A stretch of DNA of 64,000 nt from Gp6-AA45 sp035652075 (GTDB lineage Bacteria; Acidobacteriota; Vicinamibacteria; Vicinamibacterales; CAVVIG01): positions 90,576 to 154,575 of the forward strand of contig DASREL010000015.1 in NCBI GenBank assembly GCA_035652075.1, in the 5' to 3' direction. This document shows, one piece after another, positions 1 to 7,756 of this stretch; position 1 is the first letter of the stretch; the number at the start of each line of letters is the position of its first letter. The notes under the pieces were generated by a model. It searched no databases, was not told the origin of the DNA, and saw only the letters and a program-made list of their open reading frames with translations. Made by a program: the position numbers and the translations under genes.

Positions 1-2
1 GG

Positions 3-491
3 GACGGCGCCACGATGGGCGAGCTCGAGGTCCGCGGGCCGTGGATCGCCGCCGGCTATTACAACCGCACCGACTGCGGCGATCGATTTACCGACGATGG
101 CTGGTTCAAGACGGGAGACATCGTCACGATCGACGCTACGGGAACGATCCAGGTCGCGGACCGGGCGAAGGACGTGATCAAATCCGGCGGCGAATGGATT
201 TCGTCGGTGGCCCTCGAGTGCGCGCTGATGGGTCATCCGGCGGTGGCCGAAGCGGCAGTCATTCCCGTCGATCATCCGAAGTGGGCCGAGCGTCCGCTCG
301 CTGCGGTCGTCCTCAAACCGGGCGCGACGGCGACGCCAGCGGAGCTGCGTGCCTTCCTCGAACCGCAATTCCCGAAGTTCTGGATGCCGGACGCCTTCGA
401 GTTCATCGACGCCATCCCGCGAACGTCGGCCGGCAAATTCAAGAAGAGCGAGCTCCGTGAGCGGTTCAAGGACTACGAGTTGGGAGTCTGA
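3..491 (+). CDS. Acyl-CoA synthetase (AMP-forming), C-terminal part
   Basis: The 5' end lies outside the window; codons run in frame from base 3. The visible part is the end of the large domain and the mobile C-terminal lid of an ANL-family acyl-CoA ligase. It carries the A8-type hinge (GDIVTIDATGTIQVADRAKD, then KSGGEW) and the A10 motif PRTSAGKFKKSEL, whose Lys after AG is the catalytic lysine of adenylation. The KSGGEWISS wording resembles medium/long-chain fatty-acyl-CoA ligases of the AlkK/TtFACS branch. It activates a carboxylic acid with ATP and joins it to CoA. Chain-length specificity cannot be judged without the N-terminal pocket. Confidence 0.9.
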   Translation, partial: DGATMGELEVRGPWIAAGYYNRTDCGDRFTDDGWFKTGDIVTIDATGTIQVADRAKDVIKSGGEWISSVALECALMGHPAVAEAAVIPVDHPKWAERPLAAVVLKPGATATPAELRAFLEPQFPKFWMPDAFEFIDAIPRTSAGKFKKSELRERFKDYELGV

Positions 492-531
492 CAAAAGAGT
501 CTGACAAGGGAGTCTGACTAACTAGTCAGAC
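486..531. repeat. GTCTGAC short-word repeat with palindromic end
   Basis: GTCTGAC occurs at 486-492 (overlapping the stop codon of the ligase), 499-505 and 512-518, and in inverted form (GTCAGAC) at 525-531. The last two copies make arms GTCTGACTA/TAGTCAGAC (512-520 and 523-531), followed by GTTTTCT. It could act as a weak terminator. The same word recurs at 14815, 37784 and 55441, so it belongs to a dispersed family. Confidence 0.7.
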
Positions 532-544
532 GTTTTCTGGTCGT

Positions 545-579
545 GGTATGATTGATTTTTGATTAGTCAAAATCATACC
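545..579. promoter_or_regulatory. Inverted-repeat operator candidate before the Nramp gene
   Basis: Arms GGTATGATT (545-553) and AATCATACC (571-579) are exact reverse complements and enclose a second palindrome, TTTTGA-TTAG-TCAAAA (557-572). The element ends one base before the GTG start of the Nramp gene. Manganese and iron transporter genes of this kind are usually controlled by MntR/DtxR- or Fur-type repressors. The regulator here is unknown and is not encoded nearby. Confidence 0.5.
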
Positions 580-580
580 T

Positions 581-1936
581 GTGGCGACCGAAAAATCCTC
601 TAATCCGACACGGGGCTGGCGATTGCCGGCGACTGACGTGAGCCTCCCCGAGATTCACGGCTCGATCACCATCCCGCAGAACGCCGGATTCTGGCGCAAG
701 CTGTTCGCGTTCGCCGGACCCGGGTACCTGGTCGCCGTCGGGTACATGGACCCCGGGAATTGGGCAACCGACCTCGCCGGCGGCGCCCGCTACGGCTACG
801 CGCTGCTGAGCGTGATCATGCTCTCGAACCTGATGGCGATCCTGCTGCAGGCGTTGGCCGCGCGCCTCGGAATCGCCAGCGGGCGCGACCTCGCGCAGGC
901 GTGTCGCGACAGCTACTCGCGAACAACCGTCATCGTCCTGTGGATCCTCTGCGAGATCGCGATCGCCGCGTGCGACCTCGCCGAAGTGATCGGCGCCGCG
1001 ATCGCGCTCAACCTGCTCTTCCATCTGCCGCTCACGTGGGGCGTCATCGTCACCGCCGCCGACGTGCTCGTCGTGCTGTTCCTGCAGCACCGCGGCTTCC
1101 GCTACGTCGAAGCGCTCGTCGTCGGACTGATTCTCGCGATCGCCGGCTCGTTCGCGATCGAACTCTCGCTCTCGCACCCGGCGTGGAATGCCGTGGCGGT
1201 GGGCTTTGTGCCGCAGACGCAGATCCTTCGCAACCCGCAGATGCTCTACATCGCCATCAGCATCCTCGGCGCGACGGTGATGCCGCACAACTTGTATCTG
1301 CACTCGTCGATCGTGCAGACGCGGAAGTACGTCGATACGCACGAGAGCAAGCGCGAAGCGATCCAGTTCGCGTCGATCGATTCAGCAGTCGCGCTGATGT
1401 CGGCGCTCTTCATCAACGCGGCGATTCTCGTGATGGCGGCGGCCGTGTTTCACGGCAAGGGCCACGAGGACGTGGCTGACATCGGCGACGCCTACCAACT
1501 GTTGTCGCCGCTGCTCGGCACCGGGCTCGCGAGCGCGCTTTTCGCGATCGCGCTGCTCTGCTCGGGCCAGAACGCGACGCTGACCGGGACGCTCGCCGGT
1601 CAGATCGTCATGGAGGGATTCATCAACCTGCGCATCCGCCCGTGGCTGCGCCGGCTGATCACGCGGCTCCTCGCGATCATCCCCGCGATCATCGTCGTGT
1701 ACTTGTATGGCGAGCGCGGCACAGGGCCGCTGATCATCTTCAGTCAGGTCGTACTCAGCCTGCAGTTGCCGTTCGCCGTGTTCCCGCTCGTGATGTTCAC
1801 CAGCGATCCGCATAAGATGGGGCCGTTCGTGTCCCCACGATGGATGCAGGCGCTCGCGTGGATCGTCGCCGTCGTCATCGCTGCGCTCAACATCTGGCTG
1901 CTCTGGCAAACCTTTGCTGTCGGGCTGCCTGCTTAG
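581..1936 (+). CDS. mntH: Nramp-family divalent metal transporter (MntH-like)
   Basis: The 451-residue polytopic membrane protein has both Nramp signatures: D57-P-G-N60 in the first transmembrane helix, and A231-x-x-M234-P-H236 in helix 6, which form the Mn2+/Fe2+ site in characterised members. Length and about 11 helices are normal for proton-coupled MntH. The start is GTG with no Shine-Dalgarno sequence and is preceded directly by an inverted-repeat operator candidate. A small membrane protein and a UspA protein follow closely and probably share the transcript. Manganese is the likely main substrate, but selectivity cannot be read reliably from sequence. Confidence 0.9.
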   Translation: MATEKSSNPTRGWRLPATDVSLPEIHGSITIPQNAGFWRKLFAFAGPGYLVAVGYMDPGNWATDLAGGARYGYALLSVIMLSNLMAILLQALAARLGIASGRDLAQACRDSYSRTTVIVLWILCEIAIAACDLAEVIGAAIALNLLFHLPLTWGVIVTAADVLVVLFLQHRGFRYVEALVVGLILAIAGSFAIELSLSHPAWNAVAVGFVPQTQILRNPQMLYIAISILGATVMPHNLYLHSSIVQTRKYVDTHESKREAIQFASIDSAVALMSALFINAAILVMAAAVFHGKGHEDVADIGDAYQLLSPLLGTGLASALFAIALLCSGQNATLTGTLAGQIVMEGFINLRIRPWLRRLITRLLAIIPAIIVVYLYGERGTGPLIIFSQVVLSLQLPFAVFPLVMFTSDPHKMGPFVSPRWMQALAWIVAVVIAALNIWLLWQTFAVGLPA

Positions 1937-1946
1937 GAGGACGTCC

Positions 1947-2240
1947 ATGGGTTTCGATATCGCCGCCGCGGCGTCGCTCTTCACCGTCGGCACGATCCTC
2001 TTCGGCCACTTCGAGGAACGCACCGCGAAATGGCGCCGGATGCTGAAGTTCTTCGTGATCGTCGGCGGGACGGCGCTGCTCGACCGATTCGCCGGCCGCG
2101 GGTGGGCGTGGGCGTTCATCCTCGGCGGATTGATGCTCGGCCTCACCGTCCATTTCGTGTATCTGCGGCGGCACGGCATCAATCCGTGGACAGCGGAGCC
2201 GCGTGACAAGTACTACGCGCTCCGCGGCTGGACAAGCTGA
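1947..2240 (+). CDS. Small membrane protein of the Nramp operon
   Basis: 97 residues with about three hydrophobic segments (residues 5-18, 33-46 and 50-67) and a short charged tail. I start at ATG 1947 because AGGAGG lies at 1935-1940; an in-frame ATG at 1914 would overlap mntH and has no ribosome site. The family is not recognised. Its stop overlaps the next start (TGATG at 2238-2242), so it is translationally coupled to the UspA gene. It may assist the transporter or the stress protein, but that rests on position only. Confidence 0.7.
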   Translation: MGFDIAAAASLFTVGTILFGHFEERTAKWRRMLKFFVIVGGTALLDRFAGRGWAWAFILGGLMLGLTVHFVYLRRHGINPWTAEPRDKYYALRGWTS

Positions 2241-2662
2241 TGTATCGCCGCATTCTCGTTGCGATCGAGAACTCGACGGCCGATCAAACGATCCTGTCGC
2301 ACGTCGCCGCGCTGGCGAAGTTGACCGGGGCCGAACTACTCCTGGTCCACGTGGCCGACGGCTGGGCCGCGCGCCACTTCGACGAACTGCAACTGCGCGA
2401 GTCCGAAGAGATGAAGACGGATCGCGAGTATCTGGCGCGCCTCCAAACGGATCTCCAGGGCCGCGGACTCCACGTCGACATCGAGCTCGCGAAGGGCGAT
2501 CCGGCCACGCAGTTGATCAAGACCGCCGAAGATCGCCACGTCGATCTCATCGCGATGTCGACGCACGGCCACCGCTTCATCAACGATGTCATCCGCGGCG
2601 CCACCGCCGACCGCGTCCGCCACATGGTGCGCATACCGGTCCTGCTCCTGCGCGCACAGTAG
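2240..2662 (+). CDS. Universal stress protein (UspA family)
   Basis: A single 140-residue Usp domain: N-terminal strand RRILVAIENS, then a long helix, and the C-terminal THGHRFINDVIRGATADRV segment that matches the ATP-binding pattern only loosely. It starts inside the stop codon of the preceding gene. Nramp transporters are often encoded with, or fused to, Usp domains in bacteria, which fits a role in metal or redox stress. Because the G-x2-G-x9-G(S/T) loop is imperfect, ATP binding is uncertain. Confidence 0.85.
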   Translation: MYRRILVAIENSTADQTILSHVAALAKLTGAELLLVHVADGWAARHFDELQLRESEEMKTDREYLARLQTDLQGRGLHVDIELAKGDPATQLIKTAEDRHVDLIAMSTHGHRFINDVIRGATADRVRHMVRIPVLLLRAQ

Positions 2663-2698
2663 CAATTAGCCCTTAGCCTTTCCCCTCTGCCTCTGTGT

Positions 2699-2704
2699 TA
2701 TAAA
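2699..2704 (+). promoter_or_regulatory. -10 box, leaderless-type (gene at 2712)
   Basis: TATAAA followed by 7 nt and then GTG 2712. Transcription would begin at or within a base or two of the start codon. Just upstream (about 2663-2690) is a TTAGC-word repeat like the one at 14168. No clear -35 box is seen. Confidence 0.5.
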
Positions 2705-2711
2705 GCTCTTC

Positions 2712-3293
2712 GTGCCAGAGCCGATCCACTCGCACGCGCTCGAGAACATCCGCTTCATTCGCGATGCGATGTCGCGCGCGACGGAGTTCACGGCGGTTCC
2801 CGGGTGGGGCGGCGTCGCCATGGGCGTGACGGCCATCGCCACCGCCATTGTCAGCGGACCGCCCGACAACTCGCTGCGGTGGGTGGCGATCTGGTTCGGT
2901 GACGCGTCCGTCGCGGCCGCAATCGGGCTGACGACGATGACGATCAAGGCGCGGCGCGGCGGCACGCCGTTGTCGTCCGCGGCGCCGGCGTACCGGTTCG
3001 CGCTCGCGTATCTTCCGCCGCTGGTCGCCGGCATGATCCTGACGCCGGTGTTCGCCACGCTCGATCTGATGGCCCGTTTGCCGGGATGCTGGCTGCTGCT
3101 CTACGGAACGGCCCTCGCGTCCGGCGGTGCGTTTTCGATTCGGATCGTGCCGGCCATGGGTGTCGCGTTCATGATCATCGGTACGCTGGCATTCGCGGCG
3201 CCGGCATCACTCGGACATTGGTTTCTCGCCGCCGGTTTCGGCGGTCTTCACATCGTCTTTGGACTCATCATCGCGAGGAGATACGGTGGCTAA
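2712..3293 (+). CDS. Hypothetical multi-pass membrane protein
   Basis: 193 residues with about five hydrophobic segments, each 18-22 residues long, and a soluble N-terminus with His/Glu residues (HSHALENIRFIRDAM). No catalytic motif is seen. The start is GTG with no Shine-Dalgarno sequence and a TATAAA box 7 nt upstream. The 3' end overlaps the start of a winged-helix regulator by 8 nt. Membrane protein/winged-helix pairs of this layout are frequent in Acidobacteriota; the membrane partner may be the regulated or sensing component. Confidence 0.65.
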   Translation: MPEPIHSHALENIRFIRDAMSRATEFTAVPGWGGVAMGVTAIATAIVSGPPDNSLRWVAIWFGDASVAAAIGLTTMTIKARRGGTPLSSAAPAYRFALAYLPPLVAGMILTPVFATLDLMARLPGCWLLLYGTALASGGAFSIRIVPAMGVAFMIIGTLAFAAPASLGHWFLAAGFGGLHIVFGLIIARRYGG

Positions 3294-3663
3294 GGCGGCA
3301 GCGGCGCAGAAGTCAGAAGTACGAAGTACGAAGTACGGAAGTACGAAGTACGAAGGGGCGGCGAAGAAGACGCCGCTCGCCCTGGATCGACTCATCCACG
3401 AACGCCTGCGGCTCGGCATTGTCAGCGCGCTGGCGGTCAACGACTGCCTGACGTTCACCGATCTCAAGAACCTTCTCCAGACGACCGATGGCAACCTGAG
3501 CGTTCACGCCCGAAAGCTCGAGGACGCCGAGTACATCGCGTGTGACAAGGGCTTCGAAGGGCGGATGCCGCGCACCGAATACCGGCTAACCGCCGCTGGC
3601 CGCAGAGCTTTCGAGAAGTACCTCGCCCACATGGAAGCCATCATCAAGGCCGCAAAAAGCTAG
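3286..3663 (+). CDS. Winged-helix transcriptional regulator (HTH_34-like)
   Basis: 125 residues. After a low-complexity N-terminus comes a winged helix: LIHERLRLGIVSALAVN, then FTDLKNLLQTTDGNLSVHARKLEDAEYI as the recognition helix region, and RTEYRLTAAGRRAFEKYL as wing and C-terminal helix. This matches the MarR-like HTH_34 family. GTG 3286 is chosen because GAGGAG lies 5 nt before it; it overlaps the preceding stop by 8 nt. Residues about 9-24 (SEVRSTKYGSTKYEG) are encoded by a GAAGTAC repeat and are probably a disordered insertion. Confidence 0.85.
   Translation: MAKAAAAQKSEVRSTKYGSTKYEGAAKKTPLALDRLIHERLRLGIVSALAVNDCLTFTDLKNLLQTTDGNLSVHARKLEDAEYIACDKGFEGRMPRTEYRLTAAGRRAFEKYLAHMEAIIKAAKS
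3307..3357 (+). repeat. GAAGTAC tandem repeat inside a regulator gene
   Basis: Five or six near-identical copies of the 7-base word GAAGTAC (with GAAGTCA and GGAAGTAC variants) lie in frame in the N-terminal coding region of the winged-helix gene. They add about 15 residues ahead of the fold. Confidence 0.8.
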
Positions 3664-3701
3664 ACCCAACCAACGCGGGCCCGGCGCTGTCTACAGATTG
3701 C

Positions 3702-4289
3702 GTGGATGATGCCGAGCTCGTCAGCCGCGCCCGGGGCGGCGACGCCGCCGCATTCGGGGCGCTCGTCGATCGACATCGGCACGCGGTGTATCGGGCGGCG
3801 CTCGCGGTGTTGCGATCGCACGCCGATGCCGAGGACGCGGCGCAAGAGGCGTTCGTCAAAGCGTACCGGCAGCTCCGGGGATTTCGCGGCGACAGCAGCT
3901 TCAAGACGTGGTTGCTGACGATCGCGTGGCGCGAAGCGATTAATCGCCGCCGCGCGCTCAAGAGTATCTGGCGGCATGTCATTGCGGATCGCGGATTGAG
4001 GATGGCGGATTCATCGGACGATCGCGCGATTGACGTCGCAGCGGCCGACCCGGACCCAGAGCAGATGGCACACGACAACCAACTGCGGAGACACATCACA
4101 GAGGCGATCGATGCGCTGACGCCGAAGCTGCGCGACGTGTTCCTGCTCGCGCAAACCGGCGAGCACACCTACGACGAAATCGGCGCGATCGTCGGGGCGC
4201 CGCTCGGCACGGTCAAGTGGCGCATCTTCGAGGCGCGCCGCGTGGTCAGAGAGTATTTGCGGCAGCGAGGATACGCGCATGCTGGATAA
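3702..4289 (+). CDS. RNA polymerase ECF sigma factor (RpoE-like)
   Basis: 195 residues with sigma region 2 (ALVDRHRHAVYRAALAVLRS to AQEAFVKAYRQLRGFRGDSS, then FKTWLLTIAWREAINRRR) and region 4 (DALTPKLRDVFLLAQTGEHT, then YDEIGAIVGAPLGTVKWRI) joined by a flexible linker. It directs RNA polymerase to a dedicated promoter set, usually for envelope stress. The start is GTG without a clear ribosome site. Its 3' end overlaps the next gene by 11 nt, and that gene encodes a membrane-anchored protein in the position of an anti-sigma factor. Confidence 0.92.
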   Translation: MDDAELVSRARGGDAAAFGALVDRHRHAVYRAALAVLRSHADAEDAAQEAFVKAYRQLRGFRGDSSFKTWLLTIAWREAINRRRALKSIWRHVIADRGLRMADSSDDRAIDVAAADPDPEQMAHDNQLRRHITEAIDALTPKLRDVFLLAQTGEHTYDEIGAIVGAPLGTVKWRIFEARRVVREYLRQRGYAHAG

Positions 4290-4812
4290 CGAGCTCGATC
4301 GCGCGATCGACGACGCCGCACGCGAGATGACCGCGGGCGGACCGGGCGGCGACTTCCGCGCGCGCGTCATCGCCAGGATCGAGAACGCGCCCCGCCGCAG
4401 GTGGACGCGTGCGATTCCGGCGGTGGCTGCGGCCGCGGCCGTCGCGATCGTGGCGACAGTCACCAGTCACCGGTCGGCAGTCATCAGTCACCGGTCGGCA
4501 GTCACCAGTCAGAGTCAGCAGTCGACAGTCGCCCATGGCCAGACGCCGGTTGTAGAAACCCGGCCGACACCGCAACCCACGAATGTAGCGCAGGCCTTTA
4601 GGCCTGCTGCGGCGGATCTGCGGAGCCGTCCGACATCTGGACGGCAAACGCCGCGGCCGCTGACGCCGTCCGATCTGGACAACGCGCCGATCGACGTCCC
4701 GCAGATCACGGTGGATCCGCTGCCACCAGACGGTTCACTCGATGTGACGCCTCTCGAAACCATTGCGCCGATCGCGGTCACGCCGATCGACGCCCAAGGA
4801 GACCGACCATGA
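4279..4812 (+). CDS. Putative membrane-anchored anti-sigma factor
   Basis: 177 residues: a short acidic/basic cytoplasmic N-terminus (1-42), one hydrophobic segment (about 43-60), and a long periplasmic Pro/Thr-rich tail. The overlap with the sigma gene suggests it holds the sigma factor at the membrane. No zinc HxxxCxxC anti-sigma motif is present, so the call rests on context and topology. Two repeat insertions lie in the tail: the AGTCACC-type words at 4456-4530 (TSHRSAVISHRSAV peptide) and a REP palindrome at 4584-4607 (VAQAFRPA peptide). Confidence 0.6.
   Translation: MLDNELDRAIDDAAREMTAGGPGGDFRARVIARIENAPRRRWTRAIPAVAAAAAVAIVATVTSHRSAVISHRSAVTSQSQQSTVAHGQTPVVETRPTPQPTNVAQAFRPAAADLRSRPTSGRQTPRPLTPSDLDNAPIDVPQITVDPLPPDGSLDVTPLETIAPIAVTPIDAQGDRP
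4456..4530 (+). repeat. CAGTCACC-type word repeat in the anti-sigma gene
   Basis: Words of the form CAGTCAYCAGTCACCGGTCGG recur with slight changes about three times, then CAGTCAGAGTCAGCAGTCGACAGTCG-like shorter words follow. All are in frame and encode a Ser/His/Arg/Gln-rich stretch directly after the membrane segment. Confidence 0.75.
4584..4607 (+). repeat. REP-like palindrome (TGTAGC plus hairpin)
   Basis: The 18-base core GCAGGCCTTTAGGCCTGC (4590-4607) is a perfect 8-bp stem with a TT loop, preceded by TGTAGC. It is read in frame as VAQAFRPA. Sister copies are at 14307 and 59975 and an inverted relative is at 59922. Confidence 0.85.
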
Positions 4813-5393
4813 AGATTCGTTCGCTCGTGCTCACCGCGGTACTGACCGCACTCACGATCGTCCCGGCGCTGGCGCAAACGGCGCGCACGCCGGCACCCGC
4901 CCGGACGCCGTCACCCGAAGCGGCTGACGCATCCAAGACACCGCCGGCCGCAAGGGCGCCGGAGATGCCGCGAAGACCGCTGCAGCCCATCAACGTCAGA
5001 ATCGATGTGACGATCACCGATCAAGGCCGCACCGGCGCCCCGACGATGAAGAAGACGGTGTCGATCGTGACGAGCGACGGATTCAGCGGACGGATCCGGT
5101 CGACCGCGAACTACTCGGCGTTACCTCCAGTTCCGCTCAATGTCGACGCGGACGCCGAACTGCTCGCCGACGGCAAGATTCGATCGCGCGTCAATTTGCA
5201 GTACGACCTGCCGGCCGGCATGGACGGTCAGAGTCCGAACCTGCCAGGCACGGGCGCGCTGAAGACGACGCAGATCCAGGAAAACCTCGTGCTGATTCTC
5301 GAGAACGGCAAACCGATTCTGGCGGCGCAGTCGGCCGATCCGGTCGGCGATCGTCAGGTCACGATCGAGATCAAGGCCACGGTGCTGAAGTAG
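4809..5393 (+). CDS. Hypothetical secreted protein of the sigma operon
   Basis: 194 residues with a clear signal peptide (MKIRSLVLTAVLTALTIVPA, cleavage after ALA), an Ala/Pro/Thr-rich spacer (25-60), and a beta-rich domain (NVRIDVTITDQG to VTIEIKATVLK) of unknown family. It overlaps the anti-sigma gene by 4 nt (ATGA), so the three genes form one operon. It is probably a periplasmic target or sensor of the sigma/anti-sigma pair. No catalytic residues are evident. Confidence 0.7.
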   Translation: MKIRSLVLTAVLTALTIVPALAQTARTPAPARTPSPEAADASKTPPAARAPEMPRRPLQPINVRIDVTITDQGRTGAPTMKKTVSIVTSDGFSGRIRSTANYSALPPVPLNVDADAELLADGKIRSRVNLQYDLPAGMDGQSPNLPGTGALKTTQIQENLVLILENGKPILAAQSADPVGDRQVTIEIKATVLK

Positions 5394-5423
5394 CGCGACA
5401 CGCCGAACCTTGGCGAACGCGCT

Positions 5424-6296
5424 TCAAGCGAGAGAGCGACGCTTGATCCGTTCCAACACGCGAAGCGGCGAGCGGTCCGGCTCCCGCATCGCGTTCACCG
5501 GCAGCAGGAACGTCTGCTCCAACTGATACTGACCTGACGTTGCGGCGTGGCTCACCTGATCCGTGAAGCAGAGCCACGTCGCCCCCGCCGGAAAATCGAT
5601 CGTCTGCTGCGGCGATGTGGACTGAAAGTCGCCGTCCTCCTTCATACGATCGTGCAATTGCAGCATCAACGCGTCGTACGCGGTGCGTGGCGACTTCGTG
5701 ACGCGCAGCAACGCGAGCGCGCGGCCGACGCCGGGCAGCGGCACGCGTAATCGCGGCGCGAAGCGCGACGCGACCGCCTCGAAGTCGTCGCCGACGCGCC
5801 ACACGCGCGCGCGGCCGTCCGGATTGACATTCGTGAACAACCGCAGGATCCGGCGCCCGCCCGACGGGGTCGCAGGGAACGCATCGACGTGCAGCCGCGT
5901 GTCGTCCTTGCGCCAGGACGATGCCCGGCCAGCGATTTCGGCGGGCCGGAAGCTCGCGCGCGCACGCGTCAGTTGACTGGCGTAGCGAGGAAACAGGTCC
6001 GCGACGAGCGCGTGCGCGGCGTCGCTGAAGCGCCGCATCAACCCGGTCAGGCGTTCCGCATCGGCTCCGGCGAGTGAGGTCCCGGCGAGCCGATTTCCCG
6101 TCGGGTTGAAGCTCGCGTTCTTCGCGTGACTGAGAATGGCCGGGCTGAAAACGGGGCGTTCGATGTCTTCGATTGCAAAGGCCAAATGTGGCAAAAATAT
6201 GACGTCGCCCCGCTCCAGGCTAACCAGCGCAGTTTCGGCATCTTCTGGCGTGACCGCGCCGTTCCACTCGCGGATAATGACCGTTTGCAGAGACAT
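5424..6296 (-). CDS. Kdo hydroxylase family protein (KdoO-like)
   Basis: 290 residues resembling Fe(II)/2-oxoglutarate-dependent Kdo 3-hydroxylases, which hydroxylate the inner Kdo sugar of lipopolysaccharide. The metal motif is seen as H136-x-D138 (RLHVDAF) with a distal His near 250 (TDQVSHAA). The family-typical KNASFNPTGNRLAGT stretch is at about 59-73. It is monocistronic, convergent with the sigma operon and divergent from the RND system. The call is by family resemblance; the lipid A/Kdo genes are not in this window. Confidence 0.72.
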   Translation of the reverse strand: MSLQTVIIREWNGAVTPEDAETALVSLERGDVIFLPHLAFAIEDIERPVFSPAILSHAKNASFNPTGNRLAGTSLAGADAERLTGLMRRFSDAAHALVADLFPRYASQLTRARASFRPAEIAGRASSWRKDDTRLHVDAFPATPSGGRRILRLFTNVNPDGRARVWRVGDDFEAVASRFAPRLRVPLPGVGRALALLRVTKSPRTAYDALMLQLHDRMKEDGDFQSTSPQQTIDFPAGATWLCFTDQVSHAATSGQYQLEQTFLLPVNAMREPDRSPLRVLERIKRRSLA

Positions 6297-6376
6297 TAAA
6301 TGACGTTTTCGGGGTAAATAGCCGGGACGATCTACCCGTATCTTGTTGTACTACCGACTCCTTGGAGCCTACATCA

Positions 6377-7702
6377 GTGTTGAAGCGCGTTTGCCTCTTT
6401 TGTTGTGTGTGTCTGGTCGCGGCGTTTGCCGTCGCGTGCGGCAGTGATACGTCGGCGGCTGGCGGAAACGCGGCCGGTGGCGCCGGTGGCCGTGGCGGCG
6501 GACGCGGTGGTCGCGGCGGTCGCGGTGACGGCGGCCCAGCCCCCGTGGTCGTCGCGAAAGTGACCGCGAAGGATGTGCCCGTCGACATCGCCGCCATCGG
6601 CAACGTCGAAGCGTTCACGTCGATCTCGGTCCGGTCGCAGGTGACGGGACAGCTCGAACGCGCGCTCATCAACGAAGGCGACTTCGTCAAGAAAGGCCAG
6701 ACGCTGTTCGAGCTCGATCGCCGGCCGTTCGAAGCGGCGCTGCAGCAGGCCGAAGCGAACGTCGCGACGCGCAAGGCGCTCGAGGCGCAAGCCGAAGCGC
6801 AGTTGAACCGCGACGCGGCGACCGCCGAGTATCAGCAGCTCACCGCCGAGCGCCAGGCGGCACTGCAGCAGCGCGGCATCCTGTCGAAGGACGCGTCGGA
6901 ACAGGCGCGCGCGCAAGCCGACGCCACCAAAGCGCTCGTCGAAGCCGACAAAGCGAACGTCGTCAGCATGAAGGCGCAGCTCGATGCGGCGATCTCCGCG
7001 GTCGACACCGCGCGCGTGCAGTTGAGCTACACGACGATCTCGTCGCCGATCGACGGTCGCACCGGCAACCTCACGGTGAAGACCGGCAACCTCGTCACGG
7101 CAAACAACACAGAGTTGATGACGATCGCGCAGGTGCAGCCAGTGCTCGTGACGTTTACCGTTCCGGCGGTGCACCTGCCGACCGTGAAGAAGCACATGGC
7201 CGACAACGCGCTGCAGGTGACCGCCATTCCGCAGGACGCGGAAGCGCAGCCCGCCGTCGGTCACCTGACGTTCGTCGACAACGCGGTCGACATGACCACC
7301 GACACGATTCGGCTGAAGGCGCGCTTCGACAATCCCGATCGCCGCCTGTGGCCGGGACAGTTCGCCCGCGTGTCGCTTCGCCTGACGACGATCCCGAACG
7401 CGACCGTCGTGCCCTCGCAGGCGGTGCAGACCGGACAGGACGGCCAGTACGTCTTCGTCGTCAAGCCGGACAACACCGTCGAGCAGCGCACCATCAACGT
7501 CGGGCAGCGTGTTGCTGATGACACGGTGATCGAAAAAGGTCTCAAGCCTGGCGAGACGGTCGTCACCGAAGGCCAACTGCGCCTCGAACCCGGATCGCGC
7601 GTGACGACAGACCTCAGCGGACAACCCGGACGTGGCAATCGCGGCGGCGGTGGACGTCGCGGCGGCGGTCAGGGTCAGGGCGGCGGTCAGGGTCGTTCGT
7701 AG
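6377..7702 (+). CDS. RND efflux periplasmic adaptor (MdtA-like membrane fusion protein)
   Basis: The start is taken as GTG 6377, 9 nt after GGAG, giving a lipoprotein-type signal with lipobox VACG at about residue 19; TTG 6362 is possible. Order: Gly/Arg-rich linker, lipoyl/beta-barrel half-motif (VRSQVTGQLERALINEGDFV), a coiled-coil hairpin (about 120-205), the second lipoyl half (LSYTTISSPIDGRTGNLTVK), the beta-barrel and the membrane-proximal domain. It links an inner-membrane RND pump to an outer-membrane channel. The C-terminus is a long Gly/Arg/Gln-rich tail. Two permease genes follow; no TolC-type gene is present. Confidence 0.92.
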   Translation: MLKRVCLFCCVCLVAAFAVACGSDTSAAGGNAAGGAGGRGGGRGGRGGRGDGGPAPVVVAKVTAKDVPVDIAAIGNVEAFTSISVRSQVTGQLERALINEGDFVKKGQTLFELDRRPFEAALQQAEANVATRKALEAQAEAQLNRDAATAEYQQLTAERQAALQQRGILSKDASEQARAQADATKALVEADKANVVSMKAQLDAAISAVDTARVQLSYTTISSPIDGRTGNLTVKTGNLVTANNTELMTIAQVQPVLVTFTVPAVHLPTVKKHMADNALQVTAIPQDAEAQPAVGHLTFVDNAVDMTTDTIRLKARFDNPDRRLWPGQFARVSLRLTTIPNATVVPSQAVQTGQDGQYVFVVKPDNTVEQRTINVGQRVADDTVIEKGLKPGETVVTEGQLRLEPGSRVTTDLSGQPGRGNRGGGGRRGGGQGQGGGQGRS

Positions 7703-7746
7703 GGCGGGGCTTTAGTCCCGCCGGACGCCGGCTCCAAAGAGCCGGC
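7703..7746. repeat. Paired REP-like hairpins between adaptor and permease
   Basis: Hairpin 1 spans 7703-7722 (GGCGGG...CCCGCC). Hairpin 2 spans 7727-7746 with perfect arms GCCGGCTC/GAGCCGGC and a CAAA loop. They are followed by CTACAT just before the ATG of the permease. The pair belongs to the dispersed palindrome families of this genome and may reduce or stabilise read-through within the efflux operon. Confidence 0.75.
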
Positions 7747-7756
7747 CTACATTCTC

